DNA from: Actinomyces succiniciruminis
Lineage (GTDB): Bacteria > Actinomycetota > Actinomycetes > Actinomycetales > Actinomycetaceae
Assembly (NCBI RefSeq): GCF_900002405.1
Contig: NZ_LK995469.1
Coordinates: 1-42,959, forward strand
Direction: 5' to 3'
Length of the DNA: 42,959 nt
Shown here: piece after piece, positions 1 to 8,474 of the stretch
Layout: the number at the start of each line of letters is the position of its first letter
Numbering within the stretch: position 1 is the stretch's first letter
Translations under genes and position numbers: made by a program
Notes under the pieces: model-generated
Database searches by the model: none
Seen by the model: the letters and a program-made list of their open reading frames with translations, nothing else
Told to the model about the DNA's origin: nothing

Positions 1-237
1 GGCCAGGCAGGCCGCCAGCAGCGCCAGCGTACCGGCGAGGGCGGTGCCCGTACGCCAGGGCACCCCGCCCCAGCGGTACAGGACGGTCAGGGCTCCGACG
101 GCGGCGGCGGCCATGGCCGGGGCCGCCCCGAGGGACTGCAGGCGCGCCAGGCCGAAGGCCCGCCCCACCAGGTAGCCGGGGGCGAGCAGGAAGGCAAGGA
201 GGAAGGCGGCTGCGGGCAGTGCCTGAAGCCAGGTCAC
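1..237 (-). CDS. DUF6541-like multi-pass membrane protein (N-terminal 79 codons, cut by window edge)
   Basis: The frame opens with GTG at 237, sharing a GTGA overlap with the stop of the sugar dehydrogenase upstream, and stays open to base 1; the C-terminus lies outside the window. The 79 visible residues are almost all hydrophobic: a segment at about residues 2-20 ending in a Pro-Gly-Tyr, a second at about 36-55, and a third beginning near 66, with a Gly-Val-Pro-Trp between them. This layout (hydrophobic, PG, APA, GxPW) resembles the DUF6541 membrane proteins common in actinobacterial cell-surface glycan loci. Those are thought to be polytopic GT-C-like or transport proteins, but no activity is established. 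As last visible gene of the glycosyltransferase operon, a role in glycan assembly is an inference. Confidence 0.6.
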   Translation of the reverse strand, partial: MTWLQALPAAAFLLAFLLAPGYLVGRAFGLARLQSLGAAPAMAAAAVGALTVLYRWGGVPWRTGTALAGTLALLAACLA

Positions 238-1529
238 TTGCCCCCGCCGATGGTCAGGCGGGGGGTGCCGGCCCACAGGGCGGGGTCGGTGACGCGGCGG
301 CCGTCGAGCAGCAGCCGCACGCCGGGCAGGTCCGCGGGGGCCAGGGTGGCGTACTCGGGGTGGTCGGCCTGGACGATGGCGACGTCGACGGCGTCGCCGA
401 GGTGGTAGGCGTCCCAGCCGAAGCCGGCCAGCTCGGCGTCGGTGTACATGGGGTCGTGGACCAGCACCTGCGCGCCCTTGGCGCGCAGCGCCTCGACCGT
501 GGGGAACACGCCGGAGAAGGCGGTCTCCTTCACCTTGCCGCGGTAGGAGGCGCCCAGCACCACCACGCGCATCCCCTCGAGGCTGCCGAGCACCTCCACC
601 GCGCGGTCGACCACGTACTGCGGCATGGTGGCGTTGAAGGAGCGGGCGGTGCGCACGATCGAGGCGTCCGGGTCGGTGGACAGGTACAGGCGCGGGTAGA
701 CGGGGATGCAGTGGCCGCCCACGGCGATGCCGGGCCGGTGGATGTGGGAGTAGGGCTGGGAGTTGCAGGCGTCGATGACGCGCTGGATGTCGAAGCCGGC
801 CTTGTCGGCGTAGACGGCGAACTGGTTGGCCAGACCGATGTTGACATCCCGGTACGTGGTCTCGGCGAGCTTGGCCATCTCGGCGGCCTCGGCAGTACCC
901 ATGTCCCACACCCCGTTGGGGTGGGGCAGGTCGGTGCGCTCATCGAAGTCGAGAACCTGCTCGTAGAAGCGGATACCGGCATCGGTGCCGGCCCGGTTCA
1001 GACCGCCCACCAGCTTGGGGTAGCGGCGCAGGTCGGCGAAGACCCGCCCGGTGAGCACACGCTCGGGGCTGAAGACCAGGTGGAAGTCCTCCCCCTCCTT
1101 CAGCCCGCTGATCTCCTCGATCAGCGGCTTCCAGCGCCCGCGGGTGGTGCCGACCGGCAGGGTGGTCTCGTAGGAGACCAGGGTGCCGGGGGTCAGGTGC
1201 TCGGCGAGGGAACGTGTGGCGGCGTCCATCCACTCGAAGTCCGGCTCCCAGGTCTCATCGTTTACGAACAGCGGCACCACCAGCACCACGGCGTCGGCGC
1301 CCGGGATGGCCTCGGCGTAGTCGGTGGTGGCGCGCAGCGCCCCGGCGGGCACCAGCCGGGCCAGCCGGTCGGCGAGCTCGGCCTCACCGGGGAAAGGCTC
1401 GCGGGCGGCGTTGACGGCCTCAACGGTGGCGGGGTTGACGTCCACGCCGATGACCTCGTGGCCCTTTCCGGCGTACTGGACCGCCAGGGGCAGACCGATC
1501 TTTCCCAGGGCGACGACGGCGATGCGCAT
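234..1529 (-). CDS. UDP-N-acetylhexosamine 6-dehydrogenase (WbpA/WecC type)
   Basis: The 431-residue product oxidises C6 of a UDP-N-acetylhexosamine to the uronic acid with NAD+. Visible are an N-terminal Rossmann fold with the unusual glycine motif ALGKIGLPLA (residues 7-16), SPERV at 154-158, the EMAK lysine K220 with N230, and the catalytic cysteine C274 in GGHCIPVYP, so the active site looks intact. Start ATG 1529 is preferred over the longer in-frame GTG at 1562 because AGGAAGGA lies about 6 nt upstream and the Rossmann fold begins immediately. It sits 48 nt after a glycosyltransferase and overlaps the next membrane gene by 4 nt. With the WbpB, E, D and I homologues nearby, the likely substrate is UDP-GlcNAc (WbpA role); UDP-ManNAc (WecC role) cannot be excluded from sequence alone. 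Confidence 0.88.
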   Translation of the reverse strand: MRIAVVALGKIGLPLAVQYAGKGHEVIGVDVNPATVEAVNAAREPFPGEAELADRLARLVPAGALRATTDYAEAIPGADAVVLVVPLFVNDETWEPDFEWMDAATRSLAEHLTPGTLVSYETTLPVGTTRGRWKPLIEEISGLKEGEDFHLVFSPERVLTGRVFADLRRYPKLVGGLNRAGTDAGIRFYEQVLDFDERTDLPHPNGVWDMGTAEAAEMAKLAETTYRDVNIGLANQFAVYADKAGFDIQRVIDACNSQPYSHIHRPGIAVGGHCIPVYPRLYLSTDPDASIVRTARSFNATMPQYVVDRAVEVLGSLEGMRVVVLGASYRGKVKETAFSGVFPTVEALRAKGAQVLVHDPMYTDAELAGFGWDAYHLGDAVDVAIVQADHPEYATLAPADLPGVRLLLDGRRVTDPALWAGTPRLTIGGGK

Positions 1530-1577
1530 GCAGAATCCTTCCTCAGCGGCTGCAGCAGGCAAAGCGAGAATACCCGT

Positions 1578-3233
1578 TCAGCCCGCCGCGGCGGCCCCAA
1601 GGAGAAGAGCATCATAGTGAGCCCTGACATGCGACCAGTCGTTGGCGCGCAGGATGTGCTCCTGCTGGCGGTGGCGGTAGTCGGCGTCATCGGCCAGGGC
1701 GAGGATGCGGGCGGCGGCCTCCTGCGGGGTGTTCACCACCCAGTCCTCCGGGAACAGCGCCGCCGGGCCGCCCCAGCGGGCGACGTCGGGCCAATTGCGG
1801 CATACGGGCAGAGCGCCGGAGGCGACCCCCTCGATGAAGCCCTCGTGAGTGCCCTCCCGCCGCGAGGCGGAAACGATCACGCCGGCGCGCCGCAGGTACT
1901 GGGGCACCACCTCGGTGCGGCCGGTGATGGTGACGGCGTTGCCGAGGGCAGCCAGGCGGGCGGTCACGGCGTCGGCGTAGATGCGCTCCTCCGGAGACAG
2001 GTGACTCGGAAATCCGGGGCCGATGAGCAGCAGATGCCAGGCCGGGTCGGTCTGGCGCAGCAGGTCGAGGGTGTCCAGGGCCCAGGCGGGGTCCTTGCGC
2101 AGGGCTGCCCAGCCCACCAGCGCCAGGGTGCGGGTAGCGCTCGGTTCCTTGGGCAGGGTGAAGCGTCGCAGTTGCGCCCGGTTGGGGACGGTGGCGACCT
2201 CCAGGGTGTCGGGCAGGGGCAGGCTGGCGCGCAGAATCTCCCGGATTGTGGGGGCAACGGTGACCAGCTGGTCAACGGCCGTCCAGTCCACCAGCTGTGG
2301 CATGACGGTGGAGGCCTCGTAGGAGTGGACCCGGATCAGGAGCCGTGCCCGCGGGGCCAGCACCGGCGCCACCAGGCTGGCCCAAACCGCGGCCGCATTG
2401 CCCCACTCCACGAAGATGGTGTCGGCCCAGGCCAGGGCGGTGGCCGCCTCGTCGAAGTCGCCGGTGAGCAGGCCGGCGCCGACCGGGTCGACGCCGCGGG
2501 CCAGGCGCAGGCGGGCGTGCAGGAGCCGGCGCCGCGTCGGGGTAGCCGGTAGGCCACGCAGATCCAGGGTGCGTACCTCGCAGCGCGGATCGGCGCGGTA
2601 GTCCTCGACGATGCCGCGGACGAAGGTCCAGTTCTTCAGGGAGATGAACAGCACCCGCTCCGGCCCCTCCTTCCGGACGGAGGCGTGCCGGCGGGAGGCC
2701 AGCGGTGCGGTGGCGGCGGCCCACGCGGACGAGGCGCGCAGCGGGGCCAGGAATACGGCGGGGTCCGCGGTCAGGGCGGAGGTGGCGGCCGCGAAGTGCA
2801 GGCTCGGGTGGAACATCATCCGCACGGCCATGTCCAGCAGTTCCTCCGCGGCCGCGTCGGCGCCGGCCTCCCATGCGGCGTCGGCCTGCGCGAGTAGGTC
2901 GGTCAGGGCGTTGGGGGGCAGAGCACCGGTGGCGGTTTGCGCGCCCGTGTTCATAGCCAGGATGGCCTCCTCGACGGCGACGACAGCCGCCGCTCGCCGG
3001 CCGCCCAGCAGCCCGCGCGCCCGCCCCAGCAGGCGGTGGGCGCGGGCGTGCTCGCCCCGGTCGGCCAGGAAGCGGGCGCGACGGGCCGTCTCGATGGCGC
3101 CGCTGACTGCGTCGTCCCGGCGGATGGCCAGGCGCAGGCGCGCCAGGGTTATGGAGACCAGCGCGGCCCGTCCGGGCGGGGTGACGGCGGCACGGGAGGC
3201 GATCCCGGTGATCCCGGTGGCGGTGCGTGGCAT
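1578..3233 (-). CDS. GT-B glycosyltransferase (family 4-like) with extra N-terminal region
   Basis: A 551-residue protein. The C-terminal half has the donor-binding domain of GT4-type enzymes: an acidic active-site stretch reading REGTHEGFIEGVASGALPV, and a GWAALRKDP segment typical of the second Rossmann domain. The first ~170 residues are Ala/Arg-rich helical sequence that I do not recognise, making it longer than the usual 350-400 residues of the family. Start ATG 3233 lies 6 nt after the stop of the preceding gene and AGGA sits about 9 nt upstream. It is in the middle of the surface-glycan operon and presumably transfers one sugar of the repeat unit on the cytoplasmic face; sugar and linkage are unknown. 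Confidence 0.85.
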   Translation of the reverse strand: MPRTATGITGIASRAAVTPPGRAALVSITLARLRLAIRRDDAVSGAIETARRARFLADRGEHARAHRLLGRARGLLGGRRAAAVVAVEEAILAMNTGAQTATGALPPNALTDLLAQADAAWEAGADAAAEELLDMAVRMMFHPSLHFAAATSALTADPAVFLAPLRASSAWAAATAPLASRRHASVRKEGPERVLFISLKNWTFVRGIVEDYRADPRCEVRTLDLRGLPATPTRRRLLHARLRLARGVDPVGAGLLTGDFDEAATALAWADTIFVEWGNAAAVWASLVAPVLAPRARLLIRVHSYEASTVMPQLVDWTAVDQLVTVAPTIREILRASLPLPDTLEVATVPNRAQLRRFTLPKEPSATRTLALVGWAALRKDPAWALDTLDLLRQTDPAWHLLLIGPGFPSHLSPEERIYADAVTARLAALGNAVTITGRTEVVPQYLRRAGVIVSASRREGTHEGFIEGVASGALPVCRNWPDVARWGGPAALFPEDWVVNTPQEAAARILALADDADYRHRQQEHILRANDWSHVRAHYDALLLGAAAAG

Positions 3234-3239
3234 CGGTGC

Positions 3240-4547
3240 TCAGTCCTGGTCTGGGGCCGGCGGGTTGCCGGCCGGTGCGGGTGCGGGCGCTGCGGGAAGC
3301 AGTTTGGTAAGCATGGAGGCCGCCATGAAGCGCAGGGGGGCCTCCCGGTCCAGCAGCCAGGCGGGGTCGCGCGTGAGCAGGGTGGCGGGGCGACCGTGGC
3401 GGCGGCGCGCCTGGGCACGGTGGATGAGCACGGAGGCCGGCACACCCGGATCCAGGCAGGCGTCAAGCAGGTCCCGGTCCGCCCGCGACAGGACGCGGTC
3501 GAAGCCGGGCGCAGCACCGTGCAGGCGCCGACACATGCCCGCCAGCGCGGCCCGCTCGGTGGGCGTCCAGATGTCCTCCCGGTCGCGGTAGTAGACGGCG
3601 CCGAACACGTGGATGCGCACCAGCTTGACCACCACGGCGCGGCGTCGCGCCGCCGTGAGCGAGGCGAACCAGGGCGCGCGCAGCACGCCGGGCAGGAAGC
3701 CGAGCTGCTCGTCCATGGGACGCACGTCATAGGTGACCCGGTCGGAGGCGTCCTCACCGATCAGGTAGACGGGGCCGGCCGCGTCGTATGCGGTGGGCAC
3801 GGTGGCGAACAGGCCGGTCACCATGGCCACGTCCCCACCCACGGTGGCGCCCTCCACCAGGTGGGCGCCGGTGCGCCGGAGCATCGCCACGCTGAGCAGC
3901 CCCAGCGGGGCGGAGCGGTAGGCGAGGCGGTCGGCAGCCAGGTCGGTGCGGGCCAGGCGACGGATGGCGCGGGCGGCGGGACCACCGGCACGGTTCGAGA
4001 CGCGACCGGCCGCGCGGGAGCACAGGTACGGGGCGAGCAGCCGGGTGGGGCGCGGCGCGGGTGTGGGCACGATCGCCGTCGGGCGTCCCAGGGCCAGGCG
4101 GGGAATGACGAATTCGGCACCGGTCGCCCCGGCCAGCGCCAGCCAGGAGGCGACCGCGCCGGGGGCGAGGCGGTCGTCGGAGCCCATGATGGAGACCCAC
4201 GGGGTGCGGGCGGCGCGCATGCCCGCGTTGAAGGGGCCGGAGGCGGAGGGGCGGGGGTCGGTGTGCTCCAGGTAGCGCACCAGTTCGCGGTGCCCGGGCC
4301 GGATCGCGGCGGCGATCTCCTCGGCGGGCCGATTGTGGCAGGCGACGGTGACGGCGGCCTCGGGGTTGCCTTCCAGCAGGGAGGCGACGGCGCGGGCGAT
4401 CGGCCGGGTGGGGGTGTGGCAGGCGACGACGACGTCCACCTGCGCGCCGGGCGGCGGCTCGGGGCGCCCGAGGTCGGTGCGTTCGACGGTGTTGGGGCCG
4501 AGTCGACGGCGCCCGCGGGCGGCGGGTTGGGCGAGTGTTTCGTGCAC
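3240..4547 (-). CDS. GT-A glycosyltransferase, family 2-like
   Basis: A 435-residue protein. Near residue 38 a beta strand, VDVVVACHTPTRPIARAVAS, begins a GT-A nucleotide-binding fold. It is followed by PFNAGMRAARTPWVSIMGSDD, where the DD pair takes the place of the metal-binding DxD motif of GT2 enzymes. The C-terminal 200 residues are Ala/Arg-rich and not family-typical; the final segment is Pro/Ala-rich. The start is GTG 4547, 5 nt after the stop of the upstream glycosyltransferase; no alternative start is better placed. It shares the operon with four GT-B enzymes and likely adds one sugar of the repeat unit. Specificity cannot be read from the sequence. Confidence 0.8.
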   Translation of the reverse strand: MHETLAQPAARGRRRLGPNTVERTDLGRPEPPPGAQVDVVVACHTPTRPIARAVASLLEGNPEAAVTVACHNRPAEEIAAAIRPGHRELVRYLEHTDPRPSASGPFNAGMRAARTPWVSIMGSDDRLAPGAVASWLALAGATGAEFVIPRLALGRPTAIVPTPAPRPTRLLAPYLCSRAAGRVSNRAGGPAARAIRRLARTDLAADRLAYRSAPLGLLSVAMLRRTGAHLVEGATVGGDVAMVTGLFATVPTAYDAAGPVYLIGEDASDRVTYDVRPMDEQLGFLPGVLRAPWFASLTAARRRAVVVKLVRIHVFGAVYYRDREDIWTPTERAALAGMCRRLHGAAPGFDRVLSRADRDLLDACLDPGVPASVLIHRAQARRRHGRPATLLTRDPAWLLDREAPLRFMAASMLTKLLPAAPAPAPAGNPPAPDQD

Positions 4548-4552
4548 GTGCG

Positions 4553-5695
4553 TTACCCCCGGGGCTCGTCACCGGGCCAGGTCTCACCCCGCGGGGCGAG
4601 TAGGTCGCGGTAGGCGGTGTTGTAGCCGCGGGTGGCCGCGGCGGTGGAGAAGCGGTCGCCGATGGTCGCGGCGATGGCCTGGGCGGGCGTGGCCGCGGTG
4701 GCGGCGTCGAGTTCGGCCACCGCGTCGGCCCACTGGGACGCATCGCGGCTGACGACCAGGCGCGAGTAGGCGGGGTCCAGGTACTCGCTCTGGCCGCCCT
4801 TGGCGCCGGTGACCACGGGGCGGCCGGCAATGACCGCCTCCGCCACGGCGATGAAGAAGTTGTCGGAGCGGGTGGGGGCCAGGAACAGGTCCGCGTCCGC
4901 GAGCGCGGCGCGCACGCCCGCGGCATCCAGGGTTCCGGTCAGGGTGATGCGCCCGGCCAGGTCGGGCGCGGCGGCGCGCTCGGTGACGGCGTCGCGCAGG
5001 GGCCCCTCCCCCACCCAGGTCAGGTGGGCGTCGACGCCGCGGCGCACGAGTTCGGCCACGACCTCGAGGGCCAGCAGCGGGTCCTTGCGGTCGATGATTC
5101 CGCCTACGCTCACCAGCCGCAGCGTTCCGTCGCCGCGGTCCCGCCGCGGGGCGGGCGGATAGGGCTCGACAATGCACGGTACCGGGCGGGTGTCGCGCCC
5201 GCCGCGCCCCAACGCCACGCCGTCGGCGAGGAACTGGGAGTCGGTGGTGACGATGTCGGGCAGGCGCAGCAGCCGACGCAGTGCGGGCAGGGCGGCCCGG
5301 GCCGTCGGCGGCAGGGTCTCCGGCGCGGTCAGCGCGGACCAGTGCTCGGTGTGGATCCAGGGCAGCCGCGGCCGCAGCAGGGCGGCGGGTTCCAGCGCGG
5401 AGGCGGCCATGGTGTGCAGGATCTGCGGGGTGAAGGCGTCGCTGCGCAGAGCCGCGCCCAGGGCGCGGGCGGCGCGGGCGACGTCGGCGGGGTTTTGTGG
5501 GTTCATGGGGATGCGCCGCACGGGCAGGCCGGCGTGCATCAGGCGGCGGGTGCCGTCGTCGTCCCCGGGCGCGACCAGGTGAAGCACGCGCAGCTCGTGC
5601 GCCCGGCCGATGGCGTGGAGGTTGTTGACCACGAAGCTGCCGCGGGAGGGGGCGACGGCCGTGGGGAACCAGGTGGTTACGGCGAGGACCCTCAT
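4553..5695 (-). CDS. GT4 family glycosyltransferase
   Basis: A 380-residue GT-B enzyme of ordinary family length. It opens with MRVLAVTTWFPTAVAPSRGS and has FVVNNLHAIG, SVGGIIDRKDPLLALE at the domain junction, TWVGEGPLRDAV, and TRSDNFFIAVAEAVIAGRPVV, the last matching the conserved acidic donor-binding region. A long open frame continues upstream, but the start is ATG 5695: it overlaps the stop of the preceding gene as ATGA and has GGGGAGAA just upstream, so translation is probably coupled. Its closest-looking relatives are capsule and exopolysaccharide glycosyltransferases; acceptor and donor are unknown. Confidence 0.9.
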   Translation of the reverse strand: MRVLAVTTWFPTAVAPSRGSFVVNNLHAIGRAHELRVLHLVAPGDDDGTRRLMHAGLPVRRIPMNPQNPADVARAARALGAALRSDAFTPQILHTMAASALEPAALLRPRLPWIHTEHWSALTAPETLPPTARAALPALRRLLRLPDIVTTDSQFLADGVALGRGGRDTRPVPCIVEPYPPAPRRDRGDGTLRLVSVGGIIDRKDPLLALEVVAELVRRGVDAHLTWVGEGPLRDAVTERAAAPDLAGRITLTGTLDAAGVRAALADADLFLAPTRSDNFFIAVAEAVIAGRPVVTGAKGGQSEYLDPAYSRLVVSRDASQWADAVAELDAATAATPAQAIAATIGDRFSTAAATRGYNTAYRDLLAPRGETWPGDEPRG

Positions 5696-6927
5696 GCGTT
5701 CTCCCCGGTGTCGGTGCCGCGGTCGGCCGGGACGGCGAGCGTCGGATCGACGGCGGCGGCGCGGCGGTCCGCGGCCAGGATGGCGTCCCACCAGCCGGAC
5801 ATCTGCTGCTCGGCGGACAGCTCGCGGGCGGCGGCGTGGGCGGCGGCCTTGCCGGCGGCGACCTGCGCGTCGGTGAGCGAGTCCAGGGTGGCGGCCAGGG
5901 AGGCGGCGGTGAAGTCCGCCGTGACGGCACCCAGGTGGTACTGCTCGACCACGCGGGCCATTTCCGGGCTGGGTGAGACGACCGCGGCCAGGCGGGCCTG
6001 GATGAAGTCGAACAGCTTGTTGGGCAGGGTGTGCTTGTAGTTGAAGGAGACCGGCGGGATGGAGAAGACGCCGACGTCGTAGCGGGCGAGGGTGTCGATG
6101 AGCTCGGCGTAGGGGACGGGGTCCATCACGTGCACGCGGCCGGCGCGGTCGGCGGGCAGGGCGGCGGCCTGGGCGCGCAGGGCGTCGATGACGGCGGGGT
6201 CGTTGCGGGTCAGGTACAGGTCCAGGGTGACGTCGCGTTCGGTCAGGCCGACGGCCTCGACCATGATCTCCAGGTGCCGGTCGGGCAGGGCGGCGCCGGA
6301 GTGCACCAGCCGCAGGGGGTGTCCGACCGGGGTGGGGTCGGCCTGCCGGTAGGGGGTGGCGTTGGTGACCACCTCGGCGCGGATGCCGTATTCGCGGCGG
6401 TAGGCGTCGGCCAGTCCCTGGGCGACGGTGGTGACCGAGTCCGCGCGGGTCACGTAGGTGCGGCACAGCCAGCGCACGTAGGGGGCGACGAAGATGCGCC
6501 AGCGGGGCACGCCCTCCTTCTGCCGGGGGGCGTACTCGTGCAGGTCGGCGTGGACGCCGCCGGCCGGGCGCAGCCACAGGGCCAGTGGCACGGTTTCGGC
6601 GTCGTCGGCCAGGACCACGTCGAATTCGCCGGGCTCCAGCTGTTCACGCACCCAGGCGACCACCTCCTGGTGCGCCTGGGCGCGGGCGAAGCGGCGGGCG
6701 ATCAGGTCGGCGCGATCCAGCCGCCAGGAGACCAGCTCATCCGGGATGCGCACGTGCCGGGCCACGCCGTCGGGAGCCTCGCCGTAGCCGCAGGTGGTGA
6801 CCTCGTGGGTGGGGGTGAACAGGCGCACCTGCTTCAGCACGCGGGCGTCGGCGGCGATTGGGGAGAAGGAGATGATCAGCAGGCGGGGGCGCCGAGGCGC
6901 GGAGGTGGGGCCGGAGGGGACGCTCAT
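5692..6927 (-). CDS. GT-B glycosyltransferase
   Basis: A 411-residue protein. After about 12 Pro/Ser-rich residues it enters a Rossmann strand, RPRLLIISFSPIAADARVLKQ, then shows DVVLADDAETVPLA, ADLHEYAPRQ and RADSVTTVAQGLAD, features of GT4-like enzymes acting on undecaprenyl-linked intermediates. FNYKHTLPNKLFDFIQARLA in the C-terminal domain matches the conserved PNKLFE segment also seen in the next enzyme upstream, so the two are probably paralogues. The start at 6927 overlaps the upstream stop as ATGA, as does its own stop with the downstream start, so three glycosyltransferases in a row are translationally coupled. Confidence 0.88.
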   Translation of the reverse strand: MSVPSGPTSAPRRPRLLIISFSPIAADARVLKQVRLFTPTHEVTTCGYGEAPDGVARHVRIPDELVSWRLDRADLIARRFARAQAHQEVVAWVREQLEPGEFDVVLADDAETVPLALWLRPAGGVHADLHEYAPRQKEGVPRWRIFVAPYVRWLCRTYVTRADSVTTVAQGLADAYRREYGIRAEVVTNATPYRQADPTPVGHPLRLVHSGAALPDRHLEIMVEAVGLTERDVTLDLYLTRNDPAVIDALRAQAAALPADRAGRVHVMDPVPYAELIDTLARYDVGVFSIPPVSFNYKHTLPNKLFDFIQARLAAVVSPSPEMARVVEQYHLGAVTADFTAASLAATLDSLTDAQVAAGKAAAHAAARELSAEQQMSGWWDAILAADRRAAAVDPTLAVPADRGTDTGENA

Positions 6928-8474
6928 GCGCGTTCCCCCATCAGGGCGCGGCGGTAGGCGCCGATCAGCGCCCCGGTCTCCTGCTCCCAGGTGAGCTGCG
7001 GGCAGGCGGCCAGGGCGGCGGCCCGGTAGCGGTCGGGGTCGGCCAGGATGTGGGAGATGGTGGCGGCCAGATCCGCCGGGTCCTCCCCGGAGAAGACCTC
7101 CCCCACCCCGTAGCGTTCGACGACGGCGCGGATGTCCGGCAGGTCGGCGGCCGCCACGGGCAGACCGCCGCGGATGGACTCGAACAGCTTGTTTGGCAGG
7201 GCGAAGCGGTAGGACAGGCAGGTGGGGCGCACGTGCACCACCGCCACGTCGGCGTCGGACAGGGCGTCGGCCACCTCGTGCGGGGCTACCGGCCCCACCC
7301 GGTGTACGCGGTCGCTCACGCCGTGGCGGGCGGCTTCGCGGGCGACGACGGCGAGGTAGTCCGGTTCGCCGTAGCCGAGCATGACCAGGTGGACGTCGGC
7401 GGGCAGGTGCGGCAGCGCGGCGATGGTCTCCTCGATGCCGCGGGAGGTGGTGATGCGGCCGCCGTAGGCGATGACCTTGTCGGTGGGGGCCAGGCCGGCC
7501 AGTTCGTGCAGCCGTCCGCGGCCGGGATCGGGCAGGGGGCCGGCCGCGGGAATGTTGCGCACCAGGGCGGGTGGAGTCTCCAACCGGTAGTGCTCGGTCA
7601 GCCAGTCGACGATGGAGGGGGAGACGGTGATGACGGCATCGGCGCGGCGGATGCCGCGCTTCTCAACGGCGGCCTCCACCTTGCGGGCCACGGGCCGGTC
7701 GGTGCGGACGTTGCGGTGCAGCCAAAGCTCGTGGGAGTCGTAGACGAGGCGGGCGTGGCAGCGGTCCACGATCCACAGGGCGGGGGCGAGGGTGTTGCCG
7801 TCGTTGGCGTGAACCACGTCGGGCATCCAGGCCAGCGCGGCGCGGGCGGCGCGCAGCCAGTAGTCGCCCAGGGAGACGGTCTTGTAGGCGCGCATGGCCG
7901 CGTCGGCGGTGAGCGCGCCGGCGCGGTCGGCCGCCGCGTGTGCCGCGGTGGTGATGGTCGGGCGGGGGGCGTGCGCGCGGGCCGTCTCAACCTGGGCGGT
8001 GTCGGTCGCCGATGCGGGAACCGCCGCAGTCCCGTCCGCGAGCGCCGGTGTGCCCTGGGGCTCGGTGCCGGCGCCGCTGGCGGCCGGCGTCTTAAGTGCC
8101 TCGGCGCCCGTGGGCGCGCCGGTCTTGCCGGTGACGCGGTCGCGCAGGGCCGCCAGGCGGGGGGACACATTGGCGAGGGCGAACTCGCGGGCGCGCACGA
8201 TGTCGACGCCGTCGCTCACCGGGACGGTGCCCTCGGGGTAGCCGGAGTTAGCCCGGGCGACGGCGAAGATGCGCACGGTGGCGCCGGCGGCGCGCAGGGC
8301 GGCCGCCTCCTTCAGGACGCGGGCATCATTGTGAGCGTCGTTGTAGACGAGCATGGCTACGCGCGGGCCCCGCCCGTTGAAGGTCGGTAGCCGCAGCGCC
8401 GACCCGCCCGGGACGGGGGCGCCGGAGGGAGCTGTCCGCGTGACGGCGGTGTCGGCGGGCATCGTCTCATTCAT
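6924..8474 (-). CDS. GT4 glycosyltransferase with low-complexity insertion
   Basis: A 516-residue GT-B enzyme. The core is split: the Rossmann start PRVAMLVYNDAHNDARVLKEA lies at about residues 37-57, and the fold resumes around residue 200 with YDSHELWLHRN, RADAVITVSPSIVDWL, AYGGRITTSRGIEETI and FALPNKLFESIRGGLPV. Between about 115 and 190 is an Ala/Gly/Thr/Pro-rich stretch that looks unfolded and accounts for the extra length. The first ~35 residues are also low-complexity. Start ATG 8474 overlaps the ABC transporter stop as ATGA. It probably acts early in repeat-unit assembly, but only operon position suggests this. Confidence 0.88.
   Translation of the reverse strand: MNETMPADTAVTRTAPSGAPVPGGSALRLPTFNGRGPRVAMLVYNDAHNDARVLKEAAALRAAGATVRIFAVARANSGYPEGTVPVSDGVDIVRAREFALANVSPRLAALRDRVTGKTGAPTGAEALKTPAASGAGTEPQGTPALADGTAAVPASATDTAQVETARAHAPRPTITTAAHAAADRAGALTADAAMRAYKTVSLGDYWLRAARAALAWMPDVVHANDGNTLAPALWIVDRCHARLVYDSHELWLHRNVRTDRPVARKVEAAVEKRGIRRADAVITVSPSIVDWLTEHYRLETPPALVRNIPAAGPLPDPGRGRLHELAGLAPTDKVIAYGGRITTSRGIEETIAALPHLPADVHLVMLGYGEPDYLAVVAREAARHGVSDRVHRVGPVAPHEVADALSDADVAVVHVRPTCLSYRFALPNKLFESIRGGLPVAAADLPDIRAVVERYGVGEVFSGEDPADLAATISHILADPDRYRAAALAACPQLTWEQETGALIGAYRRALMGERA

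Noticed and set aside
219-2552. A 777-codon open frame on the plus strand
   Set aside because: It lies antisense to the dehydrogenase and a glycosyltransferase, is dominated by Gly/Ala/Val/Gln/His from the reversed third codon positions of GC-rich genes, and shows no domain or start signal. The same applies to the long antisense frames opposite ilvB, cimA, the exchanger and other genes.
4553-6577. A 674-codon glycosyltransferase fusion
   Set aside because: The first ~294 codons are Arg/Pro-rich shadow sequence of the upstream glycosyltransferase gene; ATG 5695 with its ATGA overlap is the real start.
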